Of a stretch of DNA of 64,000 nt, positions 17,601 to 29,500 are shown piece by piece. Positions within the stretch are counted from its first letter, which is position 1. The number at the start of each line of letters is the position of its first letter. The notes under the pieces were generated by a model, which did not search any database, was not told where the DNA came from, and worked only from the letters and a program-made list of their open reading frames with translations. The position numbers were made by a program, and so were the translations under genes. Source of the stretch: Desulfobulbaceae bacterium UBA5611. GTDB taxonomy: Bacteria; Desulfobacterota; Desulfobulbia; Desulfobulbales; Desulfocapsaceae. The stretch lies in assembly GCA_002424635.1 (NCBI GenBank), contig DIKT01000029.1:1-64000 (forward strand), given 5' to 3'.

Positions 17601-17689
17601 TGATCCAGAACGATCAGGGGTTCGCGCACGGTGTTGATGACGCTCTCGGCGAATTCCATGGATCTGGTGACGATTTCTTCCTTGGCCAT
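14603..17689 (-). CDS. Multi-PAS hybrid histidine kinase with C-terminal receiver
   Basis: A 1028-residue cytoplasmic sensor kinase with no membrane segment. In order: two nearly identical PAS domains (residues about 12-125 and 150-265, from the 242-bp repeats), a PAS near 280-390, a PAS near 400-520 and a Cys-containing PAS near 535-645 (HCYRAYENQDKTCDGCPVA). Then come HisKA with GGIAHDFNNILNVILGYG (about 665), the HATPase with NLALNARDAIPEGG and GTGLGLAISYG, and a receiver with phospho-acceptor Asp in LVMLDMIMPKKNG. The start follows AAGGAGACAGTAA. It overlaps the HD-GYP regulator gene by four bases. The signal is unknown; the Cys-rich PAS suggests redox or metal sensing, which is inference. 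It is the intact member of a tandem pair with 17849-20162. Confidence 0.93.
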   Translation of the reverse strand: MAKEEIVTRSMEFAESVINTVREPLIVLDQDLRVVTASRSFYEFFKVKPADTIGQLIYDLGNKQWDIPQLRELLETILPEKSSFDNYEVEHEFATIGRRTMLLNARQITRQKGKERIILLAIEDITARKEIESGLEMTRQELAVIKELSDEAHEFADSIINTVREPLVSLDQDLRVVTASRSFYEFFKVKPADTIGQLIYDLGNKQWDIPRLRELLETILPEKSSFDNYEVEHEFATIGRRTMLLNARQIKRGRHKEQIILLAVEDITERKRLEELLTESEFRYRRVFETASDGIVLLEKSNGHIVQANPAVEQMLGYGEADYIGRKLEDIGVALDTSNFPGIMRDLATKGVLNYEDVPVTTKSGQDIPADIYMVDRAHLAQCNIRDVSARQQAAEALQEEKVFIENALNTLHDIFLVFDLKGKFLRWNKTLKTVTGYSDREIGLMSPQDLVSHDDIKTISDSLQQVAREGSATFAVLLRTKDGRKIPYEVSAALLRNAFGMAVGITGVARDITERKQAEHDLRAALDKAYEGEHRLEAIMASMGEGLSVQNADFIITYQNQAMKDLVGDHIGEHCYRAYENQDKTCDGCPVAMAYKDGRTHKVARTITSGGEIKYLDVTASSLKDMQGHTVGVIEVIRDVSEQKKLEALLLQAQKMEAIGTLAGGIAHDFNNILNVILGYGAMVMDSLATGSQTKNDMQEVLLGAEKAADLTKRLLVFSRKSMVEVRSVNINELILGLQKMLARIIRENIDFQLDLMTGPLIVQADAGQIEQVLINLALNARDAIPEGGRLIISTGIEEMDEGYIAAYGYGQPGSYALITIADTGHGMDAETQKRIFEPFFTTKGVGEGTGLGLAISYGIIQQHGGYIKVYSEPGQGTVFKIYLPLGTETASADMKTEKIIAVKGGDETILVAEDDDSLRKLTGIVLESFGYQVITARDGEDAISKFMTNRDRINLVMLDMIMPKKNGQEVSTMINNVSPGMKTLFVSGYTMDTIMNPQLTEGSFDFIQKPFQSKNLLAKVREVLDR
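16941..17182 (-). repeat. 242-bp PAS repeat, copy 2
   Basis: This stretch is nearly identical, in the same orientation, to 17367-17608 (offset 426 bp; I see about three differences) and similar to 19840-20081. It encodes the second PAS domain of the kinase at 14603-17689. Confidence 0.85.
17367..17608 (-). repeat. 242-bp PAS repeat, copy 1
   Basis: This encodes the first PAS domain of the kinase at 14603-17689. It differs from copy 2 at only a few positions (for example C for T near the start), implying very recent duplication or gene conversion. Confidence 0.85.
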
Positions 17690-17756
17690 TTACTGTCTCC
17701 TTGCTTGTGGTGCTGCCTTATACTGTAGTCCTGATCAAGATTACATAAGCGATAAT

Positions 17757-17852
17757 TCAGGATTCTCCAAATCCCCTAAAGGGGATAAACCACCGGGTGA
17801 GCAGCCTGGGATTGCTCTCCTCATCGTCGACGATCAGTATCTTTTTACTCAT
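17757..17852 (-). pseudogene. Truncated response-regulator remnant
   Basis: The frame starts at 17852 with MSKKILIVDDEESNPRLLT and stops after 31 residues. It closely matches the first 25 residues of the HD-GYP regulator at 13563-14606 (MSEKILLVDDEDANLRLLT) and then diverges into RGFGES and a stop. Its ATG overlaps the stop of the upstream kinase just as in the intact pair. The phospho-acceptor part and output domain are gone, so this is the scar of a lost regulator. Confidence 0.8.
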
Positions 17853-20162
17853 CTGTCCAGCACCTCCCGCACCTTTGCCAACAGGTCTTTCGACTGAAAA
17901 GGCTTCTGGATGAAGTCAAAACCGGCCTCCGTCAACTCTTTGTTGGCGACAATCTCCATGCTATATCCGCTCATGAAGACTATTTTTATGCCGGGACAGA
18001 CCTTCCTGATCGCCTCACCGACCTCTTTCCCGCTTTTCCTGGGCATGATCATGTCCAGCAGGACGAGGCCGATACGTTCCCTGTTCGCCATGAATCTGGC
18101 GATCGCCTCTTCGCCATCCTCGGCGGCGATAACCGTGTAACCGAAGGACTCCAGCACGATCCTTGACAAGTTCCTCAGGGCAGCGTCGTCCTCGGCCACC
18201 AGGACAGTCTCATCTCCGCCCTTGACAGGGACAACCCCCTCCGTTTCCTTGTCCAGAGGGACCGCTTCTTCACTGAGAGGCAGGTAAATTTTAAATATCG
18301 AGCCTTCGCCTGGTTCGCTGTAGACCTTGATGAAACCGTTATGCTGTTTTATTATGCCGTAGGAAATTGCCAGGCCGAGCCCGGTCCCTTCGTCAACAGC
18401 TTTTGTGGTAAAAAAAGGCTCGAATATCTTCTGCTGCGTTTCCGCATCCATGCCCAGCCCTGTATCGGCAACCGTGAGCAGCGCATACCTCCCAGGCCTG
18501 CCATATCCATACGCTGCCACATATTCTTCATTCAGTTCCACCAGTTCGGTGCCGATCGTCAGTCGTCCGCCCTCGGGCATGGCGTCCCTGGCATTGGTGG
18601 CCAGGTTTATCAGCACCTGCTCGATCTGGCCGGCATCGGCCAGCACGATCAAGGACCTGTCCGCAATCTCCAGATTACATTCGATACTCTCTTGGATGAT
18701 CCGGACCAGGCATTTTCTGCAGGCCAAGGATAAGCTCATTGATATTAACCGGCTGCACGTCAACGGCCTGTTTTCGGCTGAAAACGAGCAGCTTTTTGGT
18801 GAGACCCGCGGCCTTGTCGGCTGCACTGAGCACCTCACGCATATCATCCTTGGGCTGACTACCGGCGGCCAAGGTGTCCATGACCATGGTGCCATAGCCC
18901 AGGATCACATTGAGGATATTATTGAAATCGTGCGCAATCCCCCCGGCCAGCGTGCCGACGGCCTCCATCTTCTGGGCCTGCAGGAGCTGGGCCTCGAGTT
19001 TCTTTTTTTCTGTAATATCATTAATAATCTCTATGGCCGATACGACCTTGCCGGATTCATCTTTCAGCGGATAGGATTTCACCTCCACATAAAAAGGTGC
19101 TCCTGTGTCGTCATAATGCGTATGGAGAGAAGAGGAATGTTTTTCCGTTTGAAAAGTACGGGCGACAGGACAGACGAAGTTTCCTTCCTCCCAGCAGGGT
19201 GTATCCACATGATGAGAAACTACATAGCAATGCTTGCCTATCACCTCTGCCAACGGCTTGCCGACAGACTCAAGATAGGCCCTGTTGGCAGTAATGATCC
19301 TGTACTCAGGGTCTATCACAACAAACCCTTCATCAACAGTCTGGAGGATGCTTCTGGTGAATTTTTCTGATTTCTTTAACTTGTCCTCGACCAGCTTCCG
19401 GGCACTGACATCGCGGATATTGCATTGGACCAGTTGCGTCCTGTCGACCAGATATATATCCGTGGTGATATATATTTCCGTGGTGACACCCGGCCCGGAC
19501 TTGGTTTTCACCGGCACATCCGCGTAATTAAGGATGCCACTCTTTTCCAGATCTTGCATGATCGCCGGGAAATCACTCATGTCGAGGGGAATGCCGATAT
19601 CCTGCAGCTTTTTCCCGATATACTCCGCTGCGGAATATCCCAACATCTTCTCGACCGCCTCATTCCCATGGATTATACGTCCTTCATCTTTTTCGAGCAG
19701 CACGATCCCGTCGCTGGCGGTCTCAAAGATACGCCGGTAGTGGACTTCGGACTCTTTGAGCAAGTCCTCCAGGCGCTTGCGCTCGGTGATATCCTCGATG
19801 GCCAGCAGGATAATCCGCTCCTTGCCCAACGCATGTTCAATCTGGCGGGCATTCAGCAGCATGGTGCGTCGGCCGATGGTGGCAAACTTGTGTTCGACCT
19901 CATAGTTATCAAAGCTGGTCTTTTCAGGCAGGATGGTTTCCAGCAGCTCCCGCAATTGGGGAATATCCCACTGCTTGTTGCCCAGATCATAGATAAGCTG
20001 GCCGACGGTGTCTTCCGGTTTTACCTGAAAAAAGTCATAGAAGGACCGGCTGGCGGTGACCACTCTGAGGTCTTGATCCAGAACGATCAGGGCATCGCGC
20101 ACCGTGTTGATGACGCTCTCAGCAAATTCAATGGATCTTGTCTCTATTTTTTTTCTGCCCAT
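17849..20162 (-). pseudogene. Frameshifted multi-PAS hybrid histidine kinase
   Basis: A paralogue of the kinase at 14603-17689, split into two frames. The first frame (20162 to 18675) carries a PAS copy of the 242-bp repeat, a second PAS, a Cys-containing PAS (HCYVVSHHVDTPCWEEGNFVCP) and HisKA (GGIAHDFNNILNVILGYG), then leaves the homologous frame after LILGLQKM. The second frame resumes with LVRIIQESIECNLEI and continues through HATPase and a receiver (LVLLDMIMPRKSG) to 17849. One extra C at about 18709-18710 relative to the paralogue explains the break. Start is supported by AAAGGAGACATGAA. It is either a real pseudogene, a programmed event or a base-call error. It has one PAS fewer than the intact copy. 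Confidence 0.85.
19840..20081 (-). repeat. 242-bp PAS repeat, copy 3
   Basis: The third copy lies in the frameshifted kinase. It aligns without gaps with copies 1 and 2 but has more substitutions, mostly near its 3' half on the plus strand (for example the PEDTVGQ and FYDFFQV codons). The arrangement gives direct repeats 2.5-3 kb apart. Confidence 0.8.
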
Positions 20163-20180
20163 TTCATGTCTCCTTTGTCT

Positions 20181-20210
20181 GGGGATGAGGCCTGATGCGG
20201 TCTCATCCCC
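20181..20210 (-). promoter_or_regulatory. 9-bp hairpin in the leader of the frameshifted kinase
   Basis: GGGGATGAG at 20181-20189 pairs perfectly with CTCATCCCC at 20202-20210. It sits about 19 bases upstream of the kinase ATG, next to the ribosome site, and could control translation. The rest of 20163-20566 shows no gene I can support and no clear terminator for the upstream glucan synthase. Confidence 0.4.
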
Positions 20211-20566
20211 TACCGTGCCGCATGGTGGGTTTGCAGCCTACCGGACCCATAGAAAGATTTATCAAAAATCCTATTATATTAGATATATCAGAAAAAAATG
20301 TGGAACTCCAATGTTTCATTTGACAAATGGTCATTGGTCTGTATTCCAGCCAGAGACTTCCTCGGCCAGTCATGACAGTGGCAGGTAAAGTGCAGGAAGT
20401 AAGCAGTCCTGAATAGGCAGAACGGGCAGGTATCTTGATTCTTGATTATCACTGCAGAATATTAGCAATGGCAGCGAACGGAGGTGTATATTTGTCTCCT
20501 TGTTGAGGCCGGGAGGCCGGGATGGGACAACGTGGGATTTTTTGCTCTTAGCCGCTAGTGTAATCT

Positions 20567-23500
20567 TCAAGCAACGTCTTGCCGGTCCCCCATCCTGACG
20601 ATAATATTATGGGTTATCAATCCTTTTTCCAGAGGGATGAAGCCGTCGGCCAGACGTTGGCCATCCATCTCCACCCAGGCCACTCCGCAGACACAGTGGT
20701 CCGGATTCTCCACCTCGATCTGATAGAGGGTCCCCTCATGCCGATAGCGGAGGCTGAAGCCCTCCCAGGCGGCGGGAATCACCGGCTTGATCTGCATCCG
20801 GTCGTGGTCTATATGGAGGCCGAGAACTTCTTCGACCCAGACCCGATACATCCAGGCGGCCGAGCCGGTATACCACGTCCAGCCCCCCTGGCCGATCCGT
20901 CCCGGCAACCGGTAGACATCAGCCGCTACTACATAGGGCTCAACCCCATAGTGCCAGACCGCGGTGGCATCGCGGGCGTTCTCAATAGGATTGAGGATGC
21001 GCAATAACTGCACCGCGCGCTCGCCATCTCCTTTCCGGGCCATGGCCATGGCCATCCACAGACCGGCATGGGTATACTGACCGCCATTTTCCCGCACTCC
21101 CGGCGGATAGCTTCTGATATAGCCGGGTGAAGGTTCTGATTTATCAAAGGGCGGGGTAAAGAGCAGCACCAGCCTTTCATCCTGGCAAACGAGATGCTGC
21201 CAGGCTGATTCCAATCCCTGCTCCGCCCGTTGCGGATCAGCAGCCCCGCACAGCCAAGCCCATGATTGGGGCAGGGAATCGATCCTGGCCTCGGTGTTGC
21301 CGGCAGAACCAAGCGGCGAGCCATCATCAAAGGTACCGCGTAGATACCATTCGCCGTCCCAGCCGGCTTTTTCAATACGCTCGATCAGGGCTGATCTTTC
21401 CTCTTGATAAGACAGACTCATCTCAGGCTGCTGCAGGAGACGCGACATTTCAACCATCCCTTGCAGCAATTCACAGAGGAACCAGCCCAGCCAGACGCTT
21501 TCCCCCTTGCCCTCAGCTCCTACCAGATTCAGGCCGTCATTCCAATCGCCAGTGCCGATCAAGGGCAGGCCATGAGGGCCGATGGTCAGACCGCGGCTGA
21601 CCGCCCGCCGGCAGTGTTCAAAGAGAGTAGCCCGTTCGAGAGTGACCTCGGGAATGGAGAAGACCTCGTGCTGCTCATCTGTCAGCAGTGGCGCCTTGAG
21701 GAAAGGTAGCTCGGTCTGCAGAATCTGCAGATCGCCGGTGGTCCGCACATAATGGCCAACGACATATGGCAGCCAGAGCAGATCATCACTAAAACGTGAG
21801 CGGATACCGGCGCCGGTCGGTTCATGCCACCAATGCTGGACATCACCCTCCTGGAATTGGCGGCTGGCAGCCAGCAGGATCTGGTCGCGGGCCAGTTGCG
21901 GCCGGGAGTAAAGAAAGGCCAGAACATCCTGCAGCTGATCGCGGAAACCGAAGGCGCCGCCGGACTGGTAAAAAGCGGAACGGGCCCAGAGGCGACAGCT
22001 TAAGGACTGATACTGCAACCAGCGGTTGATCAGCAGATCAGCGGCCAGATCGGGAGTATGGACCTCAACGGTGCCAAGCAGACTATCCCACCAGGACTTG
22101 GTCTGAGCAAGGGTTTCGTCAAAGGCCAGATCTGCCTGGAAGCGCAGCACCAGTTGCCGGGCCTGGTCCACTGACTCGGCTTGACCCAGCATGCAGATGA
22201 TCTCCCGGCGCTCGCCCGGAGCCAGGTCAACGTAGATCCGCAGGGCGGCACAGGGGTCAAGTCCGGCGCCGGTCCGTTCTGACAGTCGGGTCAACCCCAT
22301 GGCGGCCGGGTTAGCCAGCGAGCGGTTGCGGCCGATGAAGGCAGTGCGATCGCCTCCGTAGGAGTCAGCCGAAGGTGTTAAGGCGACGAAAGCCACCCGT
22401 TCCGGATATTCGGAGTGGTAAAGATTTTGGGCCAGCAGGGTCCGGGTTTCATCGTCCCAGCTGGTGATGACATGCATCTGCGAGGTCTCGCGATTCTCAC
22501 CCAGAATTAATTCCACATAATAAGTCAGCGACAGGCGGCGCCTTCTGGAGGAGGCATTGATAAGCCGCAATTGTTGCAGTTTGATGGGTTGGCCGCCATC
22601 GTCATCAACGGGGACAAAGACGGTCAGCTCCTGTTCGATGCCGTTACTGTTATGCTCAAAAACCGAATAACCGGCCCCATGTCGGGCCCGATAGGCTGTG
22701 TCCTCCCGGATCGGAGCGGCCGTCGGTGACCAGAACAGGCCGCTTTCTTCATCACGGAGATAGAGGGCTTCCGAAGCCGGATCCAGCACCGGATCATTTG
22801 ACCAGCCGGTCAGACGATTACGCTGGCTGTTGCCATACCAGGTGAAACCGGTCCCGGTTTCACTGACCATAGTGCCGAAGCTCGGATTGGCGATGACGTT
22901 GACCCAAGGGGCCGGAGTGTTGGTCTCGGGGCCGAGATAGATGGCATATTCCCGTCCATCCGGAGTAAAACCGCCCAGGCTGTTAAAATAGTGCAGCTCC
23001 ATGAAAGGTAGAGGGGCAGAAGGTTCACCGGCAACACGTTTCAGAGCCACTTTCTCCCGCAGGGCATGAACTTCCACCGGTATCCCCAATTGCCGGGGTA
23101 AAGTACCACGGGCGGCGACCAGCACGATACTGGCGGCAAATTTAAGAAGCTTCAGGTCTTCCTCCGGAATGACCGCCGCATTACGCAGAAATACGCCGCC
23201 CGGTTGATCGTTGCGATTAAAGACGGCATTAGCCTGGATCAGGCGCTCCAGGCGTTCCATCAGTGGCCGCTCATAGCCGCCTGCCTCTTCATTAAGAATC
23301 ACCAGATCGGTGGGCAAGCCGTGCATGCGCCAATAGGTATGGGCCTGGAGCATCTGGCGGGCCAGGCTGATATCCCAGGTTTTGCCTATAGTAACCAGAG
23401 TGATGGGCAGATCACCTGAAATGCCGTAAGGCCACAAGCCGGCCTGGCCCTTACGATTTTCAGCCAGACGGTGACCGGGAGCCCGGAAATTGGAATTGGG

Positions 23501-26500
23501 AAAGAGCAAATGACTGGCCAGCTTTTGAAAACGCCGTGCTTCATCAGGTTGGATGTGCAGCATCTGTAATTCCTGCTGAGCTGAACCCCAGGCAAAATCC
23601 ATGGCTCGGGTAACAGCCTGTGGTTCGCAGTATTTAGCCATCAGCAGCATAACCTGTTCCCGACTGGAACCAGCGGCGAGCAGCAGGGACAGCTGCAGAC
23701 GTTGGCCTGGTTCCAGGGTAATATTGTGGCGCAGACTTAAGCATGGTTCGAGAACAAATCCCTGATTGTTGCCGAGATCCTGCATGGCCCCCATGGGATT
23801 GGCCATTGTCCGGCCGCGTCCGATGAAACGGCGGCGATCGGTTTCAAATTGCCAGTCTTCTTCAGGGGGGCAATTATCGCCATTAGTATGCTGCAGGATC
23901 AAGCGGTGGCCGACAAACAGCGGCGGTTCATTGTCACTGCGTGGTCGTCGAAAGGCCAGCAGCGCTTGCTGTTCAGTAAGGGCCTCGGTCTGGATGAACA
24001 GCTTATTGAATGCCGGATGCTGGCGGTCGGCATTGTGGGGGGCCATAGAGAGTTCAACATAAGTAGTAAGAGCTAATCGCCGGACCTGGGCGGAATGATT
24101 GATCAGGGTAATGCGCCGCACCTCGACATCGTCTTCCGGCGAGACGATGACTTCTGTTTCGGTATGCACACCGTTATCATCACGGCGGAAGACGGCCCGG
24201 TCCCTGGTAAAATCCACGGCATACTGGGTAACTTTGCCACCGACTGGATGATAGGTGGTGGACCAGAGATGATTCTGCGCCGCCTCATAAAGGTAGCAGA
24301 AGGAGCCCATGGCATCACAGGTCGGATCTGAGCGCCAGCGGGTCAATTCCTGGCCGGTCCATTGGCTGTAGCCGCCCCCGCTGTTGGTAACCATCAAGTC
24401 GTAGCGGCCGTTGCTGAGCAGCAGTGTCTTGGGGGTAGCGGTATGCGGGGTAGTAAAGGTACTGCCGGTCGGGGTGATCAATTCTCCGGTATGGAGTACC
24501 GGCTCACTCTGCCGCGTCGAGCTGATGTGCAAGGTCGGCAGAATCGGGATGCGCTCCTGCAGGAGGAGCTCAAAGGCCCGGACCCGGGTATCGCTATGAA
24601 AACGGCGGGGGAAGGGATTATCATGGAGAAAGTTGATCAAGGCCAGAAAAGCCATGCCGTGATGGTGGGCCATATAGGCTTTGATGATGACGCCGTGCTT
24701 GCCCTGACGCTGTGTCTGGCGGCTGAAATCCATGGCCTCGAAATAACCGTAATCACCGAGCATCCCCAACCCGGCCAGTAGTTTCAGATTTTTCATAGTT
24801 TCTTGCGGCGCCACATTCAAGGCCAGCAGAGTGGCATAGGGCGCGATGACCAGCTGCTCCTCAAGCCCGCGTTTCAAGCCGAGCGCCGGGACGCCGAAGG
24901 CCTTGTACTGATAGGTTTTATTGAGATCCATATTGGCAAAGGCGGACTCGGAAATACCCCAGGGGACATGGCGTTTGCGGCCATAAGCGATCTGGGCTGT
25001 TACTGCTTCGCGGGCCGCTTTATCCAGCAGCGAGTTGTCATATGAACGCTGAAACAACAGCGGCATCAGGTACTCGAACATGGTCCCGGCCCAGCTCAGC
25101 AGTACTCGCCGGTTGCCGAGAGCACCGTAGGGACGGTTCATGGAGAACCAGTGTTCGATAGGCACATCGCCTCGGGCAATGGCGATGAAACTGCCGAACC
25201 GGGCCTCACTGGCCAGCAGGTCATAACTGGAGTCGTCAAGAAGGTCTGTAGAGACATTAAAACCGATAGCAAACAGCTTGCGCTTGGCATCATAGAGAAA
25301 ACGCATGTCTAATGCTGCTGACAATTCACGGATTCTGTCAATCAAGCGTTCGGCCTGCCCCAGAGTTTCCCCGGCCAGCCATTGGGCATTAACGAAGGCG
25401 GCCCGCACCCGGTCGATCCAGGCGGAGATCACAGGGGCCACCAGCGAATTTTCCTCCCTGATGGCAGTAAGGATCAGGATGGAGTTGATCTGGTTCCGGG
25501 CCAGATCATGCAACGAAGGCGGGCACGACAGATCCTTTTTGATGGCAAGCTGAGCCACCGGTCCCAGGATGGCCAGTTCCTCTTCAGTTTTTTCGGCGAG
25601 AATTTCGATCCAGCTCAGATAGCTGTCTCTGTTGTGCGCCCAGGCCGCTGCCTGTTGTTTAAGCTCAGCCGCCCAGGGGATGACGCCGGCGGCAGCAATC
25701 ACCGACTTGACATTAACCTCAGTCCGCCGTTGCAGGTGCAGAAGATCGCTAATGGTAGTGGGAGCAGCATTCCATTCCGTCAGAAGTTGATCCAGACTGC
25801 GGCGATCAAGGATAGTAATGCCTTCAAGGGCCACATGCTTTTTCAGGATCTCGCCGGTGTCAGCCAGGCCGGCAAAGGCCTTACCGTCGAGGAGTGGTCC
25901 GTGCATAAGTTCGTCGAGCCCCTTTTCCAGGGTCCACAAGGCTCCCAGCAGGTTGCCGCTGTCAACGGCCGAGACATAACGGGGTTCCAGGGGCACCAGG
26001 GTCTGAATATCATACCAGTTCAACAGATGCCCTTTATAGCGCTCCAGGCGGTTGATTGTGTCCATGGTGCTGGTCAGTAAGGCAATAACCTGGTCAATGG
26101 TCAGATAGCCGGCATCATGGGCACCAAGCGTGCTGGTCATCCACAGGCCGATGTTGGTTGGACTGGTGCGCATGGCCAGCCGGTCTTGATGAGCAACCTG
26201 ATAATTATCGGGCGGCAGCCACAAGGTGTCGGCACTGACAAAGGTGGAGAAGTAGCGCCACGTCCGCCGGGCGATCTGTCTGAGAAAGCGGCGGTCAATT
26301 TCCGGCAGGGCTTGTGTCTGCTGCTGCCTCACGGGCTGCAGATTCAGGATCCATACCAGCAGCGGGGAGAGCAACCATAAGATGAGCCAAGGGGCAGCCT
26401 GCGGTAAATTGTCCGGCCTGATCTGCCGGATTGACCAGCCGACCATCAGGCTGAAGATACTGCCGATGGCCATGCTGGCCACGAAGAGCGGTTGCCGGCG

Positions 26501-29500
26501 GGAAACGTTCCACCAATGACTGGTTTGGGCCGTCCATTCCAGTAAGAGATGCTTGGAGAATATACTCCGGTAACAGGCGCGGATAATGGCATCGAGTGTT
26601 AACAAGGCCTGGTGAGGCAACAAGGCAGCATCGGCGCAGGCTCTCAGCAGATCGTGTAACAGTTTCGCCGGGGAAAAATATTTGAGACTCTCGGATGTGG
26701 TCGCTATAGTCAAGGGCTGGGTTAAGGGCTGAAAGAACAGTTGCAGGCCCACCACCAGCGAGGCTATGGCCCCTGCCCGGGAAGAGAGAAGCCAGGCGGC
26801 AAACAAAAGGGCCAGACTGGCGGCCGGCAAAAGACTGCGCCGCAGATTGTCCAAAATTTTCCAGCGGTTGAGTAGAGAGAGCGGGTTGACCTCAGAGGTG
26901 CCGGCTGGTTGGGGGACACGAGGTAACAGCCAGCCGGCAATCTGCCAGTCGCCGCGAATCCAGCGATGGGCCCGGCTATTATATTTTTGATATTCCAGGG
27001 GAAAATCATCGTAGAGTTCAATATCGCTTGCCAGCGCTACCCGGACATAGGACCCTTCGAGAAGATCATGGCTCAGCACCCGCTCGGCAGGTAAGCGGCC
27101 GGTAAGCAAACGGCTGAAGGCACGGACATCATATATGCCTTTGCCATGATATGAACCTTCGCCGCTTAAATCCTGATAGACATCAGAGACCAACTGGGTA
27201 TAGGGATCGACTCCGACCGCATCGCTGAACAGGCGGGAAAAGATCGAGCCGTTCGTGCTCGGCAGGGTCGGGCTCACCCGTGGCTGGACGATGGTATAGC
27301 CGGATATGATTTTACCGGCCTCATCAAAACATGGCTGATTCAGGGGGTGGGCCAGGGTCTCAACCATCCGGCGGGCGGAAGCGTGTGGTAAGTGGGTATC
27401 ACTATCGAGCGTGATTAAAAAACGGATATCAGCCAACCGATCCTGATCGCCGACATAGACCAGGGAAGGAGCGGTTTCCGGACGGGTGCCGTCGATTAAA
27501 CGGTTCAATTCCTCCAGCTTGCCCCGTTTGCGTTCCCAACCGATGAACTTTTGTTCGGAGTCACTCCAGCTGCGTTCCCGATGAAAGAGAAAAAAACGCT
27601 CGCCCTCATGCTGATGATTTAATTCTTCAATACAGGTAACGGCCGTCTGCAGCAGCCAGCTGTCTTCTTCCCGAACAGAGGTGTCGGAATCTGTATAGTC
27701 ACTGAACAGGCTGAAGAAAAGATTGTCATCCCTGTTGGCCAGGTAGCGGATCTCCAGCTTCTCAGCCTCCGCCCGAATCGTTTCAGTATTCTCCAGCAGC
27801 ATCGGCACTACCACCAGGGTGCGGAAGGCATCAGGAATACCTGTATCCTCAAAATCCATCTTCGGCAGAGGGATGGGCGGCAGCAGTCGGGTGATCAGAT
27901 AATTGACCAGCTGAATTGCTAATTGACTGACCGGAATCAGCAGGAAAAAAACCAGTACAACGAAGACGGCCGGCAGCGATCCGGTCTGGCCTGCAAGCGG
28001 TCTCATGCCAAAAATGACCAGGAAAATAAAAAAAGCGGTAAAACCGGCGATGCCAAGAGTGTAAATGGCGGTATGATTGCGATAGATCCAGGCCAAGGTC
28101 CGATGGCGCCTCGACTCCCGGCAGGCGAACTGGCGGGCGAGCTCCGCCCGCCCGCTGCCAATCAGCCACGTGCCGACATGTCTTAGCTTGTCATCATTTA
28201 TTGCTTCCTGCTGGGTCGTGGTTGCCAGTTTAACGACGCGTTCGGCCAGATATTCCTCAGTCACGTCTGCAAGGCGGGCCAGTTCTTCAATTGCCCGGCG
28301 ACAACGATCACGGGTTATGAAATCCATTTGCGGATAGATCCCGGCTGGATCATGGCGCAGTACCTGCTCCACTCGGCTAAGCTGCTCGAAGATGTCCCGC
28401 CAATCCAGCATGGCCAGCTGACGCAGACTGGTGAAGGCATTGCCGCTGGCTAACTGTTCTCTGGTCTGCCGGTTCATTTCGTAGCGATGAAGGTCGGGCA
28501 ACAGTACTTTCAAAGTCCGTTCAAGCCAGTTTTTGATCGGCGCCAAGGCCGCGGCTTCATCGTAGAGTAAACCTACCAGCTGTGCCCCGAAATAAGGGGT
28601 AGGGTGTGGCTCTGCTTTGGCAAGTTCCGACAGGATCGTGAAGAGCTGGTTGGAATCGCGGCGATTGGCCGCAATTAAGCGATTAGCCCAGAAATCAGCC
28701 AACTGATGTTCTCTTAGATCAGCCAACGCGGTAACGGCCAGGCTCTGAATGCTTTCAATAAGGGCAAAGCGCAGCATCTGGGGAATAGCCCAGAGCTCGC
28801 CGATCGTCAGCGGGCGCACTGACTGGTAGGCCTCGATATAGGCCAGGATATTATCCCGGTTCAGACACATTTCGGTATGCGACACCAGATCCTTGGCCAG
28901 ACCGTAGATACAGGGCATCCCCCGATAGGGCTCAGAAGCCAGGATGGGCAGCTGCTGGTAATAGCGGCGGGGCAGATTCGACAGAACCGCGCGGGCGTTG
29001 CCTTCCAGGATATACTCATTATCGAGAATCCAATCGGCAGCCGGTGTCGATTTCTGTTCCAGGCGGCTGGCTGCCGCCAGCTGGGCACAGATGTGACGAA
29101 CCCAATCCCGGGATTTTTTAAAACGCTTGAGCAGTTCGGTATTGCGTTGCGGCCGTAGCTTCTCTACCTTCTGCTCGCGGGCATGACGCTGAGCATGTTC
29201 CAGCACCTGGGCCGGTAACAGTTTTACCTCAGGTCGCCGCGCCTCGGCTCGTCGTTCCTGTCTGGGATGCATGACAAACAGGACCGGTGATATATCGCCG
29301 CTTTCCCGCAGCAGAGCCAGCGGACGGGCTAAAGATTCACAGGGTGCCTGGAGAATAAGAAGGGATTCCCCGCTCATGAGCGAGCGGCTGTAATTATTGA
29401 TTACTGCAGGTCCAACATGGTATCGGAAATGTCGAAACCAGAACAATGCGGCCAGAACACTGCTGCTGATACAGCCAATAATTAATATTGGCAGTAGTAG

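Noticed and set aside
20370..20410. GCAG-N5-GTGCA resembling a -24/-12 promoter upstream of the frameshifted kinase
   Set aside because: The invariant GG of the -24 box is missing.
25382..26080. Plus-strand 232-codon frame inside the glucan synthase gene
   Set aside because: Antisense shadow of a strongly conserved GT84-GH94 gene, with no ribosome site or domain.
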